A DNA stretch of 64,000 nt, from positions 14,882 to 78,881 of the forward strand of contig NZ_JAIWNA010000003.1 in the NCBI RefSeq assembly GCF_020216065.1, in the 5' to 3' direction. Every line of letters begins with the position of its first letter. The stretch's first letter is position 1. This DNA is from Nocardia rosealba (lineage in GTDB: Bacteria; Actinomycetota; Actinomycetes; Mycobacteriales; Mycobacteriaceae). Of the stretch, positions 55,192 to 64,000 are shown in pieces. Below the pieces are notes generated by a model. The model was not told the DNA's origin. It did no database searches and saw nothing but the letters and a program-made list of their open reading frames with translations. Both the position numbers and the translations under genes were made by a program.

Positions 55192-56223
55192 TCAGGACTT
55201 GCGGTAGGCGGCGAGCCAGTCGAGCCAGCTGTCGGTCTCGGCGAAGGCGACCGCGCGAACGGCCTCCGAGGACAGGAACACGTCGTGGCGAGCGCCGTCG
55301 ATGGGGACGATGGTGGTGCGTTCGCCCAGGCAGCCGGCCCAGCGCTGGATCTGCTTGACGTCGAGCACAGCATCGGCCACGTCGACGGCTGAACTGTGCT
55401 GGCGCGCGAACTTGGTGACCCGCGAACGCAGGATCAGCGCGGGTACCCCGATGGTGAGGCCCTGCTGCAGCCGTGCCTGGCCCTGCCGGATCGCCCGCAA
55501 CCAGCCGAGACGCACCGGTTCGCCGGTCAACGGCTTCCAGTCCAGGTTGTAGTCCCATTCACCCGAGCGGGTGTGGTGCAGGCTGTCGCCGTAGGCGGTG
55601 CTCACACCCATACCCGGGATCTGCGCGAACGCCCGGAACCGGCCGACGGCGTTGATGATGGGCGTGCCGACGGTGCGGTAGTACGACGGTCCCTGCAGGT
55701 CGAACCAGGGGCTGTTGAGCACCACACCGACCACACCCGCCGCCGCGCTACCACCCGCGGCTTCGAGCCGGTCGAGCCACAGCGGCACGATGAGGCCACC
55801 GGTCGAATGCGCGACGACCAGCACATCGTTGCCGGTTTCCTCGCGGGCGATCCGCAGCGCCTCGCTGAGTTCCGCGTCGTAGAGCGCCAGGTCGCTGACG
55901 TAGTGCGCGCTCTGTCCTTCACGCCGCGAGCGGCCGCATTTGCGCAGGTCGAGAGCGTAGAAGCGGTGGCCGCGTGCGGCGAAATGCTCGGCCAGGTGCT
56001 CCTGGAAGAAGTAGTCGGTGAAACCGTGCACGTAGAGCACTGTCGGCTCGTGTGCCGGGGCGGCGGCGTCGGGCAGGTAGCGAACCAGGGTGGCGACGAT
56101 CTCGCCCTCGCCGTCGGGGTCGGTGCCCAGCGGCAGGGTTCGCTGCTGGTACGCCGTGCCGAGGATGTCGGCCTGCCACTGCTCGTCGGTCCGGTCGGCG
56201 ATCCCTTGCGTTTCGTTCGTCAC
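55192..56223 (-). CDS. Serine aminopeptidase (S33)-type alpha/beta hydrolase
   Basis: 343 aa. Oxyanion motif VLYVHGFTDYFFQEHLAEHF, YALDLRKCGRSRREGQ and nucleophile elbow VVAHSTGGLIVPLWL (the HSTGG Ser). The late DAVLDVKQIQRWAG and GARHDVFLS carry the candidate Asp and His. Resembles monoacylglycerol lipase-like enzymes; Rv2854-like position near mqo. GTG at 56223 has GGCGGG upstream and is preferred to a TTG three codons earlier. Confidence 0.85.
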   Translation of the reverse strand: MTNETQGIADRTDEQWQADILGTAYQQRTLPLGTDPDGEGEIVATLVRYLPDAAAPAHEPTVLYVHGFTDYFFQEHLAEHFAARGHRFYALDLRKCGRSRREGQSAHYVSDLALYDAELSEALRIAREETGNDVLVVAHSTGGLIVPLWLDRLEAAGGSAAAGVVGVVLNSPWFDLQGPSYYRTVGTPIINAVGRFRAFAQIPGMGVSTAYGDSLHHTRSGEWDYNLDWKPLTGEPVRLGWLRAIRQGQARLQQGLTIGVPALILRSRVTKFARQHSSAVDVADAVLDVKQIQRWAGCLGERTTIVPIDGARHDVFLSSEAVRAVAFAETDSWLDWLAAYRKS

Positions 56224-56455
56224 ACCCGCCAATCTATCGCGGGGTCACGGCGACGTGCAGGGTTGGTTTACATCACATTCGGCAGGTCGGGTGCAGTGAG
56301 GCGATCTGCTGAGGTGCACAATTGAGTTCAGGTGAACGACGGGTAACCTACCCCCGGCGATTCACTGCGAGTCGCATCAACACTGCCAAGCGCCCGCGCC
56401 AAGCGAACTCACCCGCCGGTGGTTAGCTGAGAAGGACAAGGAAGTCGATCTACCC

Positions 56456-57988
56456 GTGCCGAACGCTGCGAAGATTGAAAAGACCGATGTAGTTCTCATC
56501 GGCGCAGGCATCATGAGTGCCACGCTGGGCGCGCTGCTGCGGCAGCTGCAGCCGGACTGGACGGTTTCGGTGTTCGAACGGCTCGACGCCGCCGCCGCCG
56601 AGAGCAGCGACCCGTGGAACAACGCGGGTACCGGTCACTCGGCGCTGTGCGAGCTCAACTACAGCCCGCAGAACGCCGACGGCTCGGTCGACGTCAGCAA
56701 GGCGATCGACATCAACGAACGCTTCCAGGTCTCGCGCCAGTTCTGGGCCTCCGCGGTCGACGCGGGCGTGCTGGGTGACCCGTCGCGCTTCATCAACCCC
56801 ATCCCGCACGTCAGCTTCGTGCACGGTGCCGACAACGTCGAGTACCTGCGTAAGCGCTACGAGGCGCTGGCGCCGCACCCGCTGTTCCGCGGCATGGAGT
56901 TCATCGACAGCCCCGACGAGTTCGCCGCGCGCCTGCCGCTGATGGCCAAGGGCCGTGACTTCTCCGACCCCATCGCACTGAACTGGACCGACGGCGGCAC
57001 CGATATCGACTTCGGCGCGCTCACCAAGCAGCTGCTGGCCTATGTCGGCTACTCCGGCGGCGAGATCGCCTTCGGCACCGAGGTCCGCGACCTCGACAAG
57101 CAGTCCGACGGCTCCTGGAACGTCACCGTACGTAACCTGCGCACCTACCGGTCGCGCACGATCAACGCGAAGTTCGTGTTCGTCGGCGCCGGTGGTGGCG
57201 CGCTGCCGCTGCTGCAGAAGTCGGGCATCAAGGAGGCCAAGGGCTTCGGTGGGTTCCCGATCAGCGGCCAGTTCCTGCGCTCGACCAACCCCGACCTGAT
57301 CGCCGCGCACGAGGCCAAGGTGTACGGCAAGGCCGCCGTCGGCGCGCCGCCGATGTCGGTGCCGCACTTGGACACTCGCGTCATCAACGGCAAGAAGGGC
57401 CTGCTGTTCGGCCCCTACGCCGGCTGGACCCCCAAGTTCCTCAAGGACGGCTCCAACGCCGACCTGTTCAAGTCGATCAAGCCGAACAACATCGGTTCGC
57501 TCGTCGGCGTGGGTCTCACCGAGATGGGTCTCACCAAGTACCTGATCAGCGAGCTGCTGAAGTCGCAGAACGGCAAGGTGGGTGTGCTCGAGGAGTTCCT
57601 GCCGAGGGCCGACGGCCGCGACTGGGAGCTCATCACCGCCGGTCAGCGCGTGCAGGTGATCCGGCGCAAGGGTGCCGGTGGCGTGCTCGAGTTCGGCACC
57701 GCCGTCATCTCCGCCCAGGACGGCAGCATCGCCGGTCTGCTCGGTGCCTCGCCCGGCGCGTCGACCTGTGTCACCGCGATGCTCGATGTGATGCAGCGTT
57801 GCTTCCCGCGTGAGTACGCCGACTGGACCCCGCAGCTGCAGCAGATGATCCCCTCGCTCGGGCAGAAGCTGTCGGAGAACCAGGCCCTGTTCCAGGAAGT
57901 GTGGGACTGGACCAACAAGTCGCTCAAGCTCGACGAGGTCAGCGCCACCACCCAGGAAGACGCGCTCGGCTTCGCCCAGGTGCGCTGA
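56456..57988 (+). CDS. mqo: Malate:quinone oxidoreductase
   Basis: Peripheral membrane FAD enzyme oxidising malate to oxaloacetate and passing electrons to menaquinone. 510 aa, standard length. FAD motif [17 protein letters not shown], the [15 protein letters not shown] segment, [20 protein letters not shown] and the late [21 protein letters not shown] start with AAGGAAG upstream. Next comes a GNAT gene, 6 bases after its stop, suggesting co-transcription. Confidence 0.95.
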   Translation: MPNAAKIEKTDVVLIGAGIMSATLGALLRQLQPDWTVSVFERLDAAAAESSDPWNNAGTGHSALCELNYSPQNADGSVDVSKAIDINERFQVSRQFWASAVDAGVLGDPSRFINPIPHVSFVHGADNVEYLRKRYEALAPHPLFRGMEFIDSPDEFAARLPLMAKGRDFSDPIALNWTDGGTDIDFGALTKQLLAYVGYSGGEIAFGTEVRDLDKQSDGSWNVTVRNLRTYRSRTINAKFVFVGAGGGALPLLQKSGIKEAKGFGGFPISGQFLRSTNPDLIAAHEAKVYGKAAVGAPPMSVPHLDTRVINGKKGLLFGPYAGWTPKFLKDGSNADLFKSIKPNNIGSLVGVGLTEMGLTKYLISELLKSQNGKVGVLEEFLPRADGRDWELITAGQRVQVIRRKGAGGVLEFGTAVISAQDGSIAGLLGASPGASTCVTAMLDVMQRCFPREYADWTPQLQQMIPSLGQKLSENQALFQEVWDWTNKSLKLDEVSATTQEDALGFAQVR

Positions 57989-57994
57989 CCCGCC

Positions 57995-58426
57995 GTGCCG
58001 GTCGTGCTGAAACGGTCGTGGGCGGCGGACCTCGACTCCGCCGCCCTGTACCGGCTGCTGAAGTTGCGCGTCGACGTGTTCGTCGTGGAGCAGGAATGCG
58101 CCTACCCCGAACTGGACGGGCGTGACCTGCTTCCCGGCACGCGGCACCTGTGGATAGACGAGGACGGCGAGATCGTGGCGACTCTGCGCCTGCTCGAAGA
58201 GCCGGACGGATTCCGCATCGGCCGGGTGTGCGTGGCGGCGGATGCCCGCAAACGTGGCTACACCACTCGTCTGATGCAGGCCGCGCTGGCCGAAACCGGT
58301 TCGGCAACAGTGCGATTGGACGCTCAGTCCCACCTGGCCGACATGTATGCCAAGTTCGGCTTCGCCGTCGACGGGCCGGAATACGATGACGACGGCATCA
58401 TGCACGTCCCGATGCGTCGCGGCTGA
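57995..58426 (+). CDS. GNAT acetyltransferase (ElaA-like)
   Basis: 143 aa. ElaA-type start LYRLLKLRVDVFVVEQECAY followed by PELDGRD, acetyl-CoA site IGRVCVAADARKRGYTTRLM and the late AQSHLADMYAKFGFAVDG. Substrate unknown. GTG start directly after mqo, as in mycobacteria (Rv2851c behind Rv2852c/mqo), which strongly supports co-transcription and the family assignment. Confidence 0.9.
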   Translation: MPVVLKRSWAADLDSAALYRLLKLRVDVFVVEQECAYPELDGRDLLPGTRHLWIDEDGEIVATLRLLEEPDGFRIGRVCVAADARKRGYTTRLMQAALAETGSATVRLDAQSHLADMYAKFGFAVDGPEYDDDGIMHVPMRRG

Positions 58427-58607
58427 TCCCCGGTATCCATCTCCGACCGCCTGCGTCTGCCATGCCGTCCGGTCCGTCGAGAGACGCGCGCGCCACTATG
58501 GCGGGACGCCGCTGGAGGCGATCGTCGCGGGCGGCGGACCGGGTGCCGCTCGTCGGGCAGTGATGCCCGGGGATCAGAGGTGATCGGGCCGCGCATACAG
58601 TGGGGGC

Positions 58608-60815
58608 GTGCCTGGTTTTGCTGATGTTGCCGCTGGTCCGCACACCGCTGCGCGGGGAGTGGGTGAAGCGGGGTTCCCGTTCTCGGCTGTGGTGGGGCAG
58701 GAGCGGTTGCAGCTGGCGTTGATCTTGTCGGCGGTGCACCCCGGGATCGGCGGGGTGCTGGTGCGCGGAGAGAAGGGCACCGCGAAGTCGACCGTGGTGC
58801 GCGCGCTCGCGCAGTTGCTGCCGCCGGTGGTCGACGAGACGGGCGCGCGACCGGCCCGGCTGGTCGAGTTGCCGGTCGGCGCCACCGAGGACCGGGTGGT
58901 CGGTTCGCTGGATCTCGAGCGGGTGCTGCGCGACGGGGAGCAGGCTTTCCGTCCCGGCCTGCTGGCCGCGGCCCATCACGGCGTGCTCTACGTCGACGAA
59001 GTGAATCTGCTGCACGACCACCTGGTCGACGTGCTGCTCGATGCCGCCGCCATGGGCCGCGTGCACGTGGAGCGCGACGGGGTGTCGCATTCGCATCCGG
59101 CGCGGTTCGTGCTCGTCGGCACCATGAATCCCGAAGAGGGAGAGCTGCGTCCGCAATTGCTCGACCGGTTCGGTCTCACCGTGGACGTGGCGGCCTCGCG
59201 TGACGTGTCGACCCGGATGGCCGTCGTGCGCCGCCGCCTCGACTACGAAGCCGACCCCGCCGCCTTCGCCGCCCGCTACGCCGGCGCGGATCGGGTTGTC
59301 GCCGAACGTATTCTGACCGCGCGCGACCGGCTGCCCGATGTCGTGCTCGACAATGCCGAGCTGCGCCGGATCGCGGCGCTGTGTGCGGCGTTCGATGTCG
59401 ACGGGATGCGCGCGGATCTGGTCGTCGCCCGAACCGCGACCGCCCACGCGGCCTGGCGGGGCCGCGACCAGGTCACCGAGGATGATGTGCGGATCGCAGC
59501 CGAGCTGGCCCTGCCGCATCGGCGGCGCCGCGATCCGTTCGACGAGCCCGGGATCAGTGAGGAACAGCTCGACGAGGCGATGCGGGCGGCGGCCGAGGAA
59601 GTCGAAAATGCTTCCGAAGACGACGAATTCGATGATCCGTACGGGTCGGCCGATGACCGGGCGCTCGAGGGGGAGAATGCGGACGGTCGCAGCGGCGAGC
59701 AGGCCGACGGTGGTCGCGCGAGTGACGAGTCGATAGGTACCGATCAGGACGGGGACGGCTCCGGGGATCGGCTCGGGGGCAACAACTCGCGTGACCCGCG
59801 CGAGGGCGGTCCTGGCGACAGCGACGGGCCGGATGACGACGGCCCGGACGGTGGGCCCAGTGGCCCGAACGACAGCGGTCCGGACGGTGGGCCCGGTGGT
59901 GGCCCGAATGGCAACCGCGCGAACGATACCGGTTCGAACAGCAGTGGCTCCGACGACAAGGGCTCTCGGCCGACCGCCGAAAGGCTTTCCGGCACACCCG
60001 GTTCCACTTCCAAGCCCGCCCCCCGCTGGGAAGTCCCCGGCATCGGTGAAGGTGCCCCCGGCCGCCGCTCCCGCGCCCAGACCCGCACCGGTCGCATGGT
60101 CCGCCCCCACACCGACACCTCCACCGGTCTGCACCTGCTCGGCACCGTCTTCGCCGCCGCACCGAAACAGGTCGAGCGCGGCCGGTTCGCCGGCCCGCTC
60201 GCCTTGGCGATCGAAGACCTGCGTGGCGCGTATCGCGAAGGGCGCGAAGGCAATCTGGTGGTCTTCGCCGTCGACACCTCCGGTTCGATGGCCGCCCGCG
60301 ACCGGCTCACCGCCGTCACCGGCGCCGTCGTCACCCTGCTGCGTGACGCCTACCAGCGCCGCGACAAGGTGGCGGTGATCAGCGTGCGCGGCAGCGAGGC
60401 CGAGCTGGTGCTGCCGCCGACCTCCTCGGTCGACATCGCCGTGCGCCGCCTGGCCGGTCTGCGCACCGGCGGGAAGACACCTCTCGCTGCCGGTTTGCTG
60501 AAGGCCCGCGAGGTGATCGCCCGCGAACACGTGCGCGACCCGCGTCGCCGCCCGATGCTCGTCCTGCTCACCGACGGCCGTGCCACCGGCGGCACCGACC
60601 CCCTCCCGCGCGCCCGCACCGCCGCGCGCCTCCTCGCGGGCGAAGGTCACACCACCATGGTCATCGACTGCGAGCGCGGCATGATCCGCCTCGGCCTGGC
60701 CGCCGAACTGGCCCGCGACCTGCGCGCCCGCTACCTGCGCCTCGACGAACTCACCGGCGAATCCGTCGCCGATGTGGTGCGCGCGTCCGGCTACCCGACG
60801 AACCGCGCGGCCTGA
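58608..60815 (+). CDS. Mg-chelatase-like protein (ChlI/ChlD fusion)
   Basis: 735 aa. AAA+ half with Walker [17 protein letters not shown] and Walker [20 protein letters not shown]; acidic/Gly/Asn/Asp/Ser-rich linker (about 345-470, [22 protein letters not shown]); C-terminal VWA domain with [19 protein letters not shown] (DxSxS) and [11 protein letters not shown]. ATPase plus VWA fusion is typical of metal chelatase accessory subunits (Rv2850c type); a cobalt chelatase role in B12 synthesis is inferred from cobO and cobB next door. GTG start. Confidence 0.9.
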   Translation: MPGFADVAAGPHTAARGVGEAGFPFSAVVGQERLQLALILSAVHPGIGGVLVRGEKGTAKSTVVRALAQLLPPVVDETGARPARLVELPVGATEDRVVGSLDLERVLRDGEQAFRPGLLAAAHHGVLYVDEVNLLHDHLVDVLLDAAAMGRVHVERDGVSHSHPARFVLVGTMNPEEGELRPQLLDRFGLTVDVAASRDVSTRMAVVRRRLDYEADPAAFAARYAGADRVVAERILTARDRLPDVVLDNAELRRIAALCAAFDVDGMRADLVVARTATAHAAWRGRDQVTEDDVRIAAELALPHRRRRDPFDEPGISEEQLDEAMRAAAEEVENASEDDEFDDPYGSADDRALEGENADGRSGEQADGGRASDESIGTDQDGDGSGDRLGGNNSRDPREGGPGDSDGPDDDGPDGGPSGPNDSGPDGGPGGGPNGNRANDTGSNSSGSDDKGSRPTAERLSGTPGSTSKPAPRWEVPGIGEGAPGRRSRAQTRTGRMVRPHTDTSTGLHLLGTVFAAAPKQVERGRFAGPLALAIEDLRGAYREGREGNLVVFAVDTSGSMAARDRLTAVTGAVVTLLRDAYQRRDKVAVISVRGSEAELVLPPTSSVDIAVRRLAGLRTGGKTPLAAGLLKAREVIAREHVRDPRRRPMLVLLTDGRATGGTDPLPRARTAARLLAGEGHTTMVIDCERGMIRLGLAAELARDLRARYLRLDELTGESVADVVRASGYPTNRAA

Positions 60816-60848
60816 GCCTCAGCCGAGCGTGAAGAGAAGGAGATTGCT

Positions 60849-61463
60849 GTGCCCAAGGGTGTTCCCGAGGTCGTCCCCGCGGACGGGCTGACCACGCGGC
60901 AGCGGCGTAATCAACCCGTGCTTGCCGTGCACACCGGGCCCGGCAAGGGGAAGTCGACGGCGGCGTTCGGGATGGCGCTGCGGGCCTGGAATCAGGGATT
61001 CGACGTGGCCGTGTTCCAGTTCGTGAAGAGCGCGAAGTGGAAGGTCGGCGAGGAAGCGGCGTTTCGGACCCTCGGCACCCTGCACGAGGAAACCGGCGCG
61101 GGCGGCGCGGTGGAGTGGCACAAGATGGGGGAGGGATGGTCCTGGACCCGCAAGCACGGGACCGAGGAAGACCACGCCGCCGCCGCACTCGCGGGCTGGC
61201 AGGAGATTTCCCGGCGTCTCGCCGCCGAGCAGCACCGCTTCTACGTGCTCGACGAGTTCACCTACCCGTTGAAGTGGGGCTGGGTCGATATCGACGAGGT
61301 CGTCGAAACCCTCACCAACCGACCAGGTAACCAGCACGTTGTCATCACCGGCCGCGACGCACCACAGGCGCTCATCGACGCTGCCGACCTGGTCACCGAG
61401 ATGACCAAGGTGAAGCACCCGATGGACGCGGGCCGCAAGGGTCAGCGCGGTATCGAATGGTGA
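60849..61463 (+). CDS. cobO: Cob(I)yrinic acid a,c-diamide adenosyltransferase
   Basis: 204 aa, CobA/CobO family. P-loop VHTGPGKGKSTAAFGMALRA, VAVFQFVKSAKWKVGEE and the VLDEFTYPLKWGW region; VITGRDAPQALIDAADLVTE near the end. Transfers adenosyl from ATP to the corrin cobalt. GTG at 60849 with AAGGAG at 60836-60841. Sits between the Mg-chelatase-like gene and cobB, all in one direction. Confidence 0.95.
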   Translation: MPKGVPEVVPADGLTTRQRRNQPVLAVHTGPGKGKSTAAFGMALRAWNQGFDVAVFQFVKSAKWKVGEEAAFRTLGTLHEETGAGGAVEWHKMGEGWSWTRKHGTEEDHAAAALAGWQEISRRLAAEQHRFYVLDEFTYPLKWGWVDIDEVVETLTNRPGNQHVVITGRDAPQALIDAADLVTEMTKVKHPMDAGRKGQRGIEW

Positions 61464-61527
61464 CTCGCTCGGCAGCCGTTATGGAACGAACGGGGAGTGG
61501 AACGGCGGTCGTGTGGGAGCGGCGACC

Positions 61528-63213
61528 GTGAGCGCCCCGGCGATCGTTATCGCGGCCCCGGCGTCGGGTAGCGGCAAGACGACGCTGGCCACCGGGCTCA
61601 TCGGCGCGTTGCGGCGGGCTGGCCACCAGGTGGCGCCGTTCAAGGTCGGCCCGGACTACATAGACCCCGGGTATCACGGGCTCGCCGCCGGCCGCCCCGG
61701 CCGGAACCTCGATCCTGTTCTGGTAGGCGAGGATCGGGTGGTCCCGCTGTACCGGCACGGTGCGCGCGGGTGCGATATCGCGGTGGTCGAGGGCGTGATG
61801 GGCCTGTTCGACGGTCGCATCGACGAGCACCGGACGGAGGCGGTAGCTGAGGGTTCCACCGCGCAGGTGGCGAGCCTGCTCGGCGCACCCGTCGTGCTGG
61901 TCGTCGACGCGCGCGGGCATTCGCAGAGCCTGGCCGCCCTGCTCCACGGGTTCGCCACCTTCGACTCCTCGGTCCGTCTCGGTGGAGTGATCCTCAACCG
62001 CGTCGGCAGCGAACGCCACGAACAGGTCCTGCGCTCGGCATGCGACCGCGTGGGCATCCCCGTCCTCGGCGTGCTACCCCGCATGACCGAATTGGAAGTC
62101 CCCTCACGCCATCTCGGCCTCATCCCCGCCGTCGAACACGGGACCGCCGCCACCCGCGCGGTCGACGCGATGACCACCCTGGTCGCCGCCCACGTCGACC
62201 TCTCGGCGATCGTCGCCTTGGCCGGTGGATCGGTGCAGGGACCCGCCTGGGATCCGCTGACCGAACTGGCCGCAGCCGCCGATCGAGCCGTGACCGATCG
62301 AGAGCAGCCGTCCGGCGAGCTCGGCGGGTCGCCCTCTACCGCGCGAACTCCACACGACGCCGCCCCGGCGATATTGTCCGAGCGATCCCCACTGCCGACC
62401 GATCCGAACACGCAGGCCGCAGCCACTTTGTCCGGCCGAACGCTGCCCTCGTCGACCGAACCCGGAGTTACAGCAGGAATGGCCGAGTTCGCGCACGCCG
62501 CGAATCGGCCGGTCGAACCTGCGCGAACCGGGCGGACCACCACGATCACGGACGCGACTGCCGGCGACCGCCGCACCCGGATCGGGGGGCCGGTGATCGC
62601 GATGGCCGGCGGCGCTGCCTTCACCTTCGGCTACGCCGAGCACCGAGAGCTGCTCATGGCAGCGGGTGCGCAGGTCGTTGTCTTCGATCCACTGACCGAC
62701 GAATTGCCCGAGAACACAGCGGGTCTGGTGCTGCCGGGTGGTTTCCCCGAGGAACACGCCGCGCAGCTCTCGGCGAATGTGCGCCTGCGCAGCGCGATCG
62801 CCGACGGCGCCACCCACGGCCTCCCGATCCACGCGGAATGCGCCGGACTGCTCTACCTCACCCGTTCCCTCGATGGGCACCCCATGGCGGGAGTGATCGA
62901 TGCCGACGCCGAATTCGGCCCCCGCCTCACCCTCGGCTACCGCGACGCCGTCGCCCTGCACGATTCGGTGCTGTGGCAGGCGGGCGCCCGAGTACGCGGC
63001 CACGAATTCCACCGCACCCGCCTGATCCAGGCAGGCACGGCGGATACCGCATGGGGCTGGCGCACAACAGTATCCGTCTCCGAAGGCGCTGTGGTGGGCC
63101 AGGTCCATGCCTCCTACCTACACACCCACCCCGCGGGTAACCCTGACGCCATCCGCCGATTCGTAGACGCCGCAGGGAGATTCGACCTGACAGCCGACCG
63201 TGGGCGCCGATGA
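61528..63213 (+). CDS. cobB: Cobyrinate a,c-diamide synthase
   Basis: 561 aa (family about 450-470). Amidates the a and c carboxylates of (hydrogeno)cobyrinate. P-loop IAAPASGSGKTTLATGLIG, VGPDYIDPGYHGLAAGRPGR, VEGVMGLFDGR and LILNRVGS-like VILNRVGSERHEQVL; glutaminase domain with IHAECAGLLYL (catalytic Cys). A poorly conserved Ser/Pro/Thr-rich linker of about 95 residues (255-351) separates the halves. GTG at 61528 is preferred to a GTG five codons upstream. Confidence 0.93.
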   Translation: MSAPAIVIAAPASGSGKTTLATGLIGALRRAGHQVAPFKVGPDYIDPGYHGLAAGRPGRNLDPVLVGEDRVVPLYRHGARGCDIAVVEGVMGLFDGRIDEHRTEAVAEGSTAQVASLLGAPVVLVVDARGHSQSLAALLHGFATFDSSVRLGGVILNRVGSERHEQVLRSACDRVGIPVLGVLPRMTELEVPSRHLGLIPAVEHGTAATRAVDAMTTLVAAHVDLSAIVALAGGSVQGPAWDPLTELAAAADRAVTDREQPSGELGGSPSTARTPHDAAPAILSERSPLPTDPNTQAAATLSGRTLPSSTEPGVTAGMAEFAHAANRPVEPARTGRTTTITDATAGDRRTRIGGPVIAMAGGAAFTFGYAEHRELLMAAGAQVVVFDPLTDELPENTAGLVLPGGFPEEHAAQLSANVRLRSAIADGATHGLPIHAECAGLLYLTRSLDGHPMAGVIDADAEFGPRLTLGYRDAVALHDSVLWQAGARVRGHEFHRTRLIQAGTADTAWGWRTTVSVSEGAVVGQVHASYLHTHPAGNPDAIRRFVDAAGRFDLTADRGRR

Positions 63214-63378
63214 TCGAGTGCGCGAGACGTCGCCGCGAACTCCCTGCCCGCGCTGAGAGACGACCCCGGTGCCTTGTCTGATTCGCTGGTGTGGGAAAGG
63301 GGTTCAGCCCCCGAGGCGCCCTCCTGCCGCTGCTGAGCGAGATGGCCGATTTCGTATGGTGGCAGGATTCGGTCGCCG

Positions 63379-63407
63379 CCGCCACGGGATTCAAACCTCG
63401 GTGGCGG
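63379..63407 (+). other. Hairpin with CCGCCAC/GTGGCGG arms before the cobE-like gene
   Basis: CCGCCAC (63379-63385) pairs perfectly with GTGGCGG (63401-63407) around a 15-base loop whose reverse complement, GAGGTTTGAATCCC, resembles a tRNA T-arm. The same arm sequences recur at 63939-63958. It ends 7 bases before the cobE-like ATG. Confidence 0.55.
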
Positions 63408-63414
63408 ATTGTTC

Positions 63415-63828
63415 ATGACTGACGGTATGGGGCCGCAAGCGACTGGAGAGTTCGAGAGCGAGTCGCTGGACCGAGTCGCTGTCGGCATCGGTCTGCGCCC
63501 AGGCACCACATCGGACCGCATCGTGCGAGCCGTCGAAGAGGTTGTCGGGCAGTACCGCATCGCCTGCCTGGCGACGCTCGACACCCGAGCCGCCGAGCCG
63601 GAAGTGCGGGCGGCCGCCGCGATGCTAGGAGTCGCGCTGCTCGGATTCACCGCCGAGGAATTGTCCGCGGTAGAGGTTGCACACAGCTCGCTTCGCACCG
63701 AGGCAGCGGTCGGGACCCCCAGCGTCGCGGAGGCCGCCGCACTACTTGCGGGGAATGGCGAATCAGTATGCGGACGAACAATTGTCGATGGAATCGTCGT
63801 GGCAGTGGCGTATGCCGACCCGATTTAA
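63415..63828 (+). CDS. CobE/CbiG C-terminal-type cobalamin biosynthesis protein
   Basis: 137 aa. VAVGIGLRPGTTSDRIVRAV near residue 20 and CLATLDTRAAEPEVRAAAAM are the CobE/GbiG_C signature; SVAEAAALLAGNGESVCGRT resembles its C-terminal helix. In this family the domain accompanies corrin-ring contraction enzymes; the partner genes are not in this window. ATG at 63415; TTG two codons earlier is in frame. No ribosome binding site is obvious because the hairpin lies in front. Confidence 0.78.
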   Translation: MTDGMGPQATGEFESESLDRVAVGIGLRPGTTSDRIVRAVEEVVGQYRIACLATLDTRAAEPEVRAAAAMLGVALLGFTAEELSAVEVAHSSLRTEAAVGTPSVAEAAALLAGNGESVCGRTIVDGIVVAVAYADPI

Positions 63829-63916
63829 TTCGCTGGGCAAGACCGGCCGCGCACAGTAACGTCTGGTCCAGCAGTCGTACGGCGGGCCGGCACTGATCGG
63901 TTACCTCTGGACCAAG

Positions 63917-63946
63917 CGGACGCAGGTTCGAATCCTGCCCGCCACC
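63917..63946 (+). other. tRNA 3'-half-like segment (T-arm plus acceptor strand)
   Basis: A T-arm with 5-bp stem GCAGG/CCTGC and the canonical loop TTCGAAT (63922-63938) is followed by CCGCCAC (63939-63945). A matching 5' half (acceptor GTGGCGG plus D-arm) is absent for at least 100 bases upstream but present six bases downstream, at 63952. Bases 63917-63923 (CGGACGC) can also pair with 63985-63991. It is either the first half of a circularly permuted tRNA gene or the remnant of a tandem copy. Confidence 0.6.
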
Positions 63947-63958
63947 GCGCGGTGGCGG
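63939..63958. repeat. 20-bp perfect palindrome linking the two tRNA-like halves
   Basis: CCGCCACCGCGCGGTGGCGG is identical to its reverse complement. It is made of the acceptor-strand sequences CCGCCAC and GTGGCGG with six bases between. The fold would hold the two half-tRNAs together as in a permuted tRNA precursor. Confidence 0.8.
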
Positions 63959-64000
63959 TAGCTCAGTCTGGTAGAGCACTCGGCGCGTCCGGTCGGGACA
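63952..64000 (+). tRNA. tRNA 5' half, running off the window
   Basis: GTGGCGG acceptor strand, TA at positions 8-9, D-stem GCTC/GAGC with loop AGTCTGGTA (invariant A14, G18, G19, A21) and A26 are all canonical. After that, the anticodon arm is not recognisable: CTCGGC is not matched by a complementary strand before the window ends, so neither the anticodon nor a 3' half can be assigned from the right side. The upstream 3'-half segment has the complementary acceptor strand. Confidence 0.55.

Noticed and set aside
63240..63370. A cobalamin riboswitch upstream of the cobE-like gene
   Set aside because: GGGAAAGGGG and nearby hairpins recall one, but the conserved core around GGTGAATCC, the AGCCAGG-like box and the ACCTGCC end are missing in the proper order on either strand.
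63647..63979. Minus-strand frame with GGQDSNLRPLG
   Set aside because: This peptide is the usual false translation across a tRNA T-arm, not a gene.
63917..64000. A two-piece tmRNA
   Set aside because: CGGACGC before the T-arm is tmRNA-like, but the D-arm is fully canonical tRNA with a true D-stem, which tmRNA lacks, and no tag reading frame can be seen before the window ends.
1..64000. CRISPR arrays, prophage or integrase-bearing islands
   Set aside because: No spaced direct repeats of 25-40 bases, no cas or phage structural genes; the only mobile gene seen is tnpB, and XerC is the housekeeping recombinase.

Overview
The window is high-GC actinobacterial chromosome. Gene content and order (lepB-rnhB-DUF2469-yraN-yifB-dprA-xerC; rpsB-tsf-pyrH-frr-cdsA-rlmN; dxr-rip1-ispG-GNAT-PBP; map-cobQ; mqo; Mg-chelatase-cobO-cobB) closely follow the Mycobacterium/Rhodococcus/Nocardia arrangement. 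The accessory genes (DUF4254 pairs, DUF5753 regulator, TIGR03118 lipoprotein, a second L11-like protein) point to Nocardia or a near relative. This placement is inferred from protein resemblance, not from a database search.

Layout. 1-6.4 kb: secretion and DNA-handling housekeeping genes. 6.6-9.6 kb: small membrane and envelope genes. 9.6-16.1 kb: translation, UMP kinase and phospholipid genes, with strong hairpins around rpsB and tsf. 16.2-22.9 kb: an accessory block with a 717-aa DUF6461-like protein, a divergent ribosomal L11 paralogue, two tandem receptor-type Ser/Thr kinases and a LysR regulator with a basic tail. 22.9-30.0 kb: MEP isoprenoid genes dxr and ispG flanking the site-2 protease, then a GNAT enzyme and a penicillin-binding lipoprotein. 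30.2-35.3 kb: a nitrobindin, a beta-propeller-type lipoprotein, and an island of two DUF4254 genes enclosing a thioesterase and a DUF5753 regulator. 35.3-42.0 kb: a complete aminoethylphosphonate-type uptake and breakdown locus (GntR, FAD oxidase, phosphonatase-like hydrolase, ABC importer) with two palindromic operators placed symmetrically in the divergent promoter. 42.0-49.7 kb: assorted metabolism and regulators. 49.7-51.3 kb: a TnpB-only insertion element. 51.3-63.8 kb: map, cobyric acid synthase, malate:quinone oxidoreductase, Mg-chelatase-like protein and further cobalamin genes. The last 90 bases hold tRNA-like halves in reversed order, running off the end.

How parts work together. 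The cobalamin genes (cobQ, Mg-chelatase-like, cobO, cobB, a CobE/CbiG-C-like gene) lie within 12 kb and several carry unusual low-complexity insertions. In the phosphonate locus the importer would deliver an aminophosphonate, the FAD enzyme would deaminate it oxidatively, and the HAD hydrolase would cleave the C-P bond, all under GntR control. dxr, rip1 and ispG form the usual mycobacterial-type cluster.

Most unusual items: (1) the L11 paralogue lacking the conserved proline-rich thiopeptide-site loop; (2) the inverted-order tRNA halves at the right edge; (3) two related structured leaders just upstream of tsf and rip1 sharing an identical 18-nt segment; (4) a 23-codon ORF translationally coupled on both sides inside the phosphonate operon.
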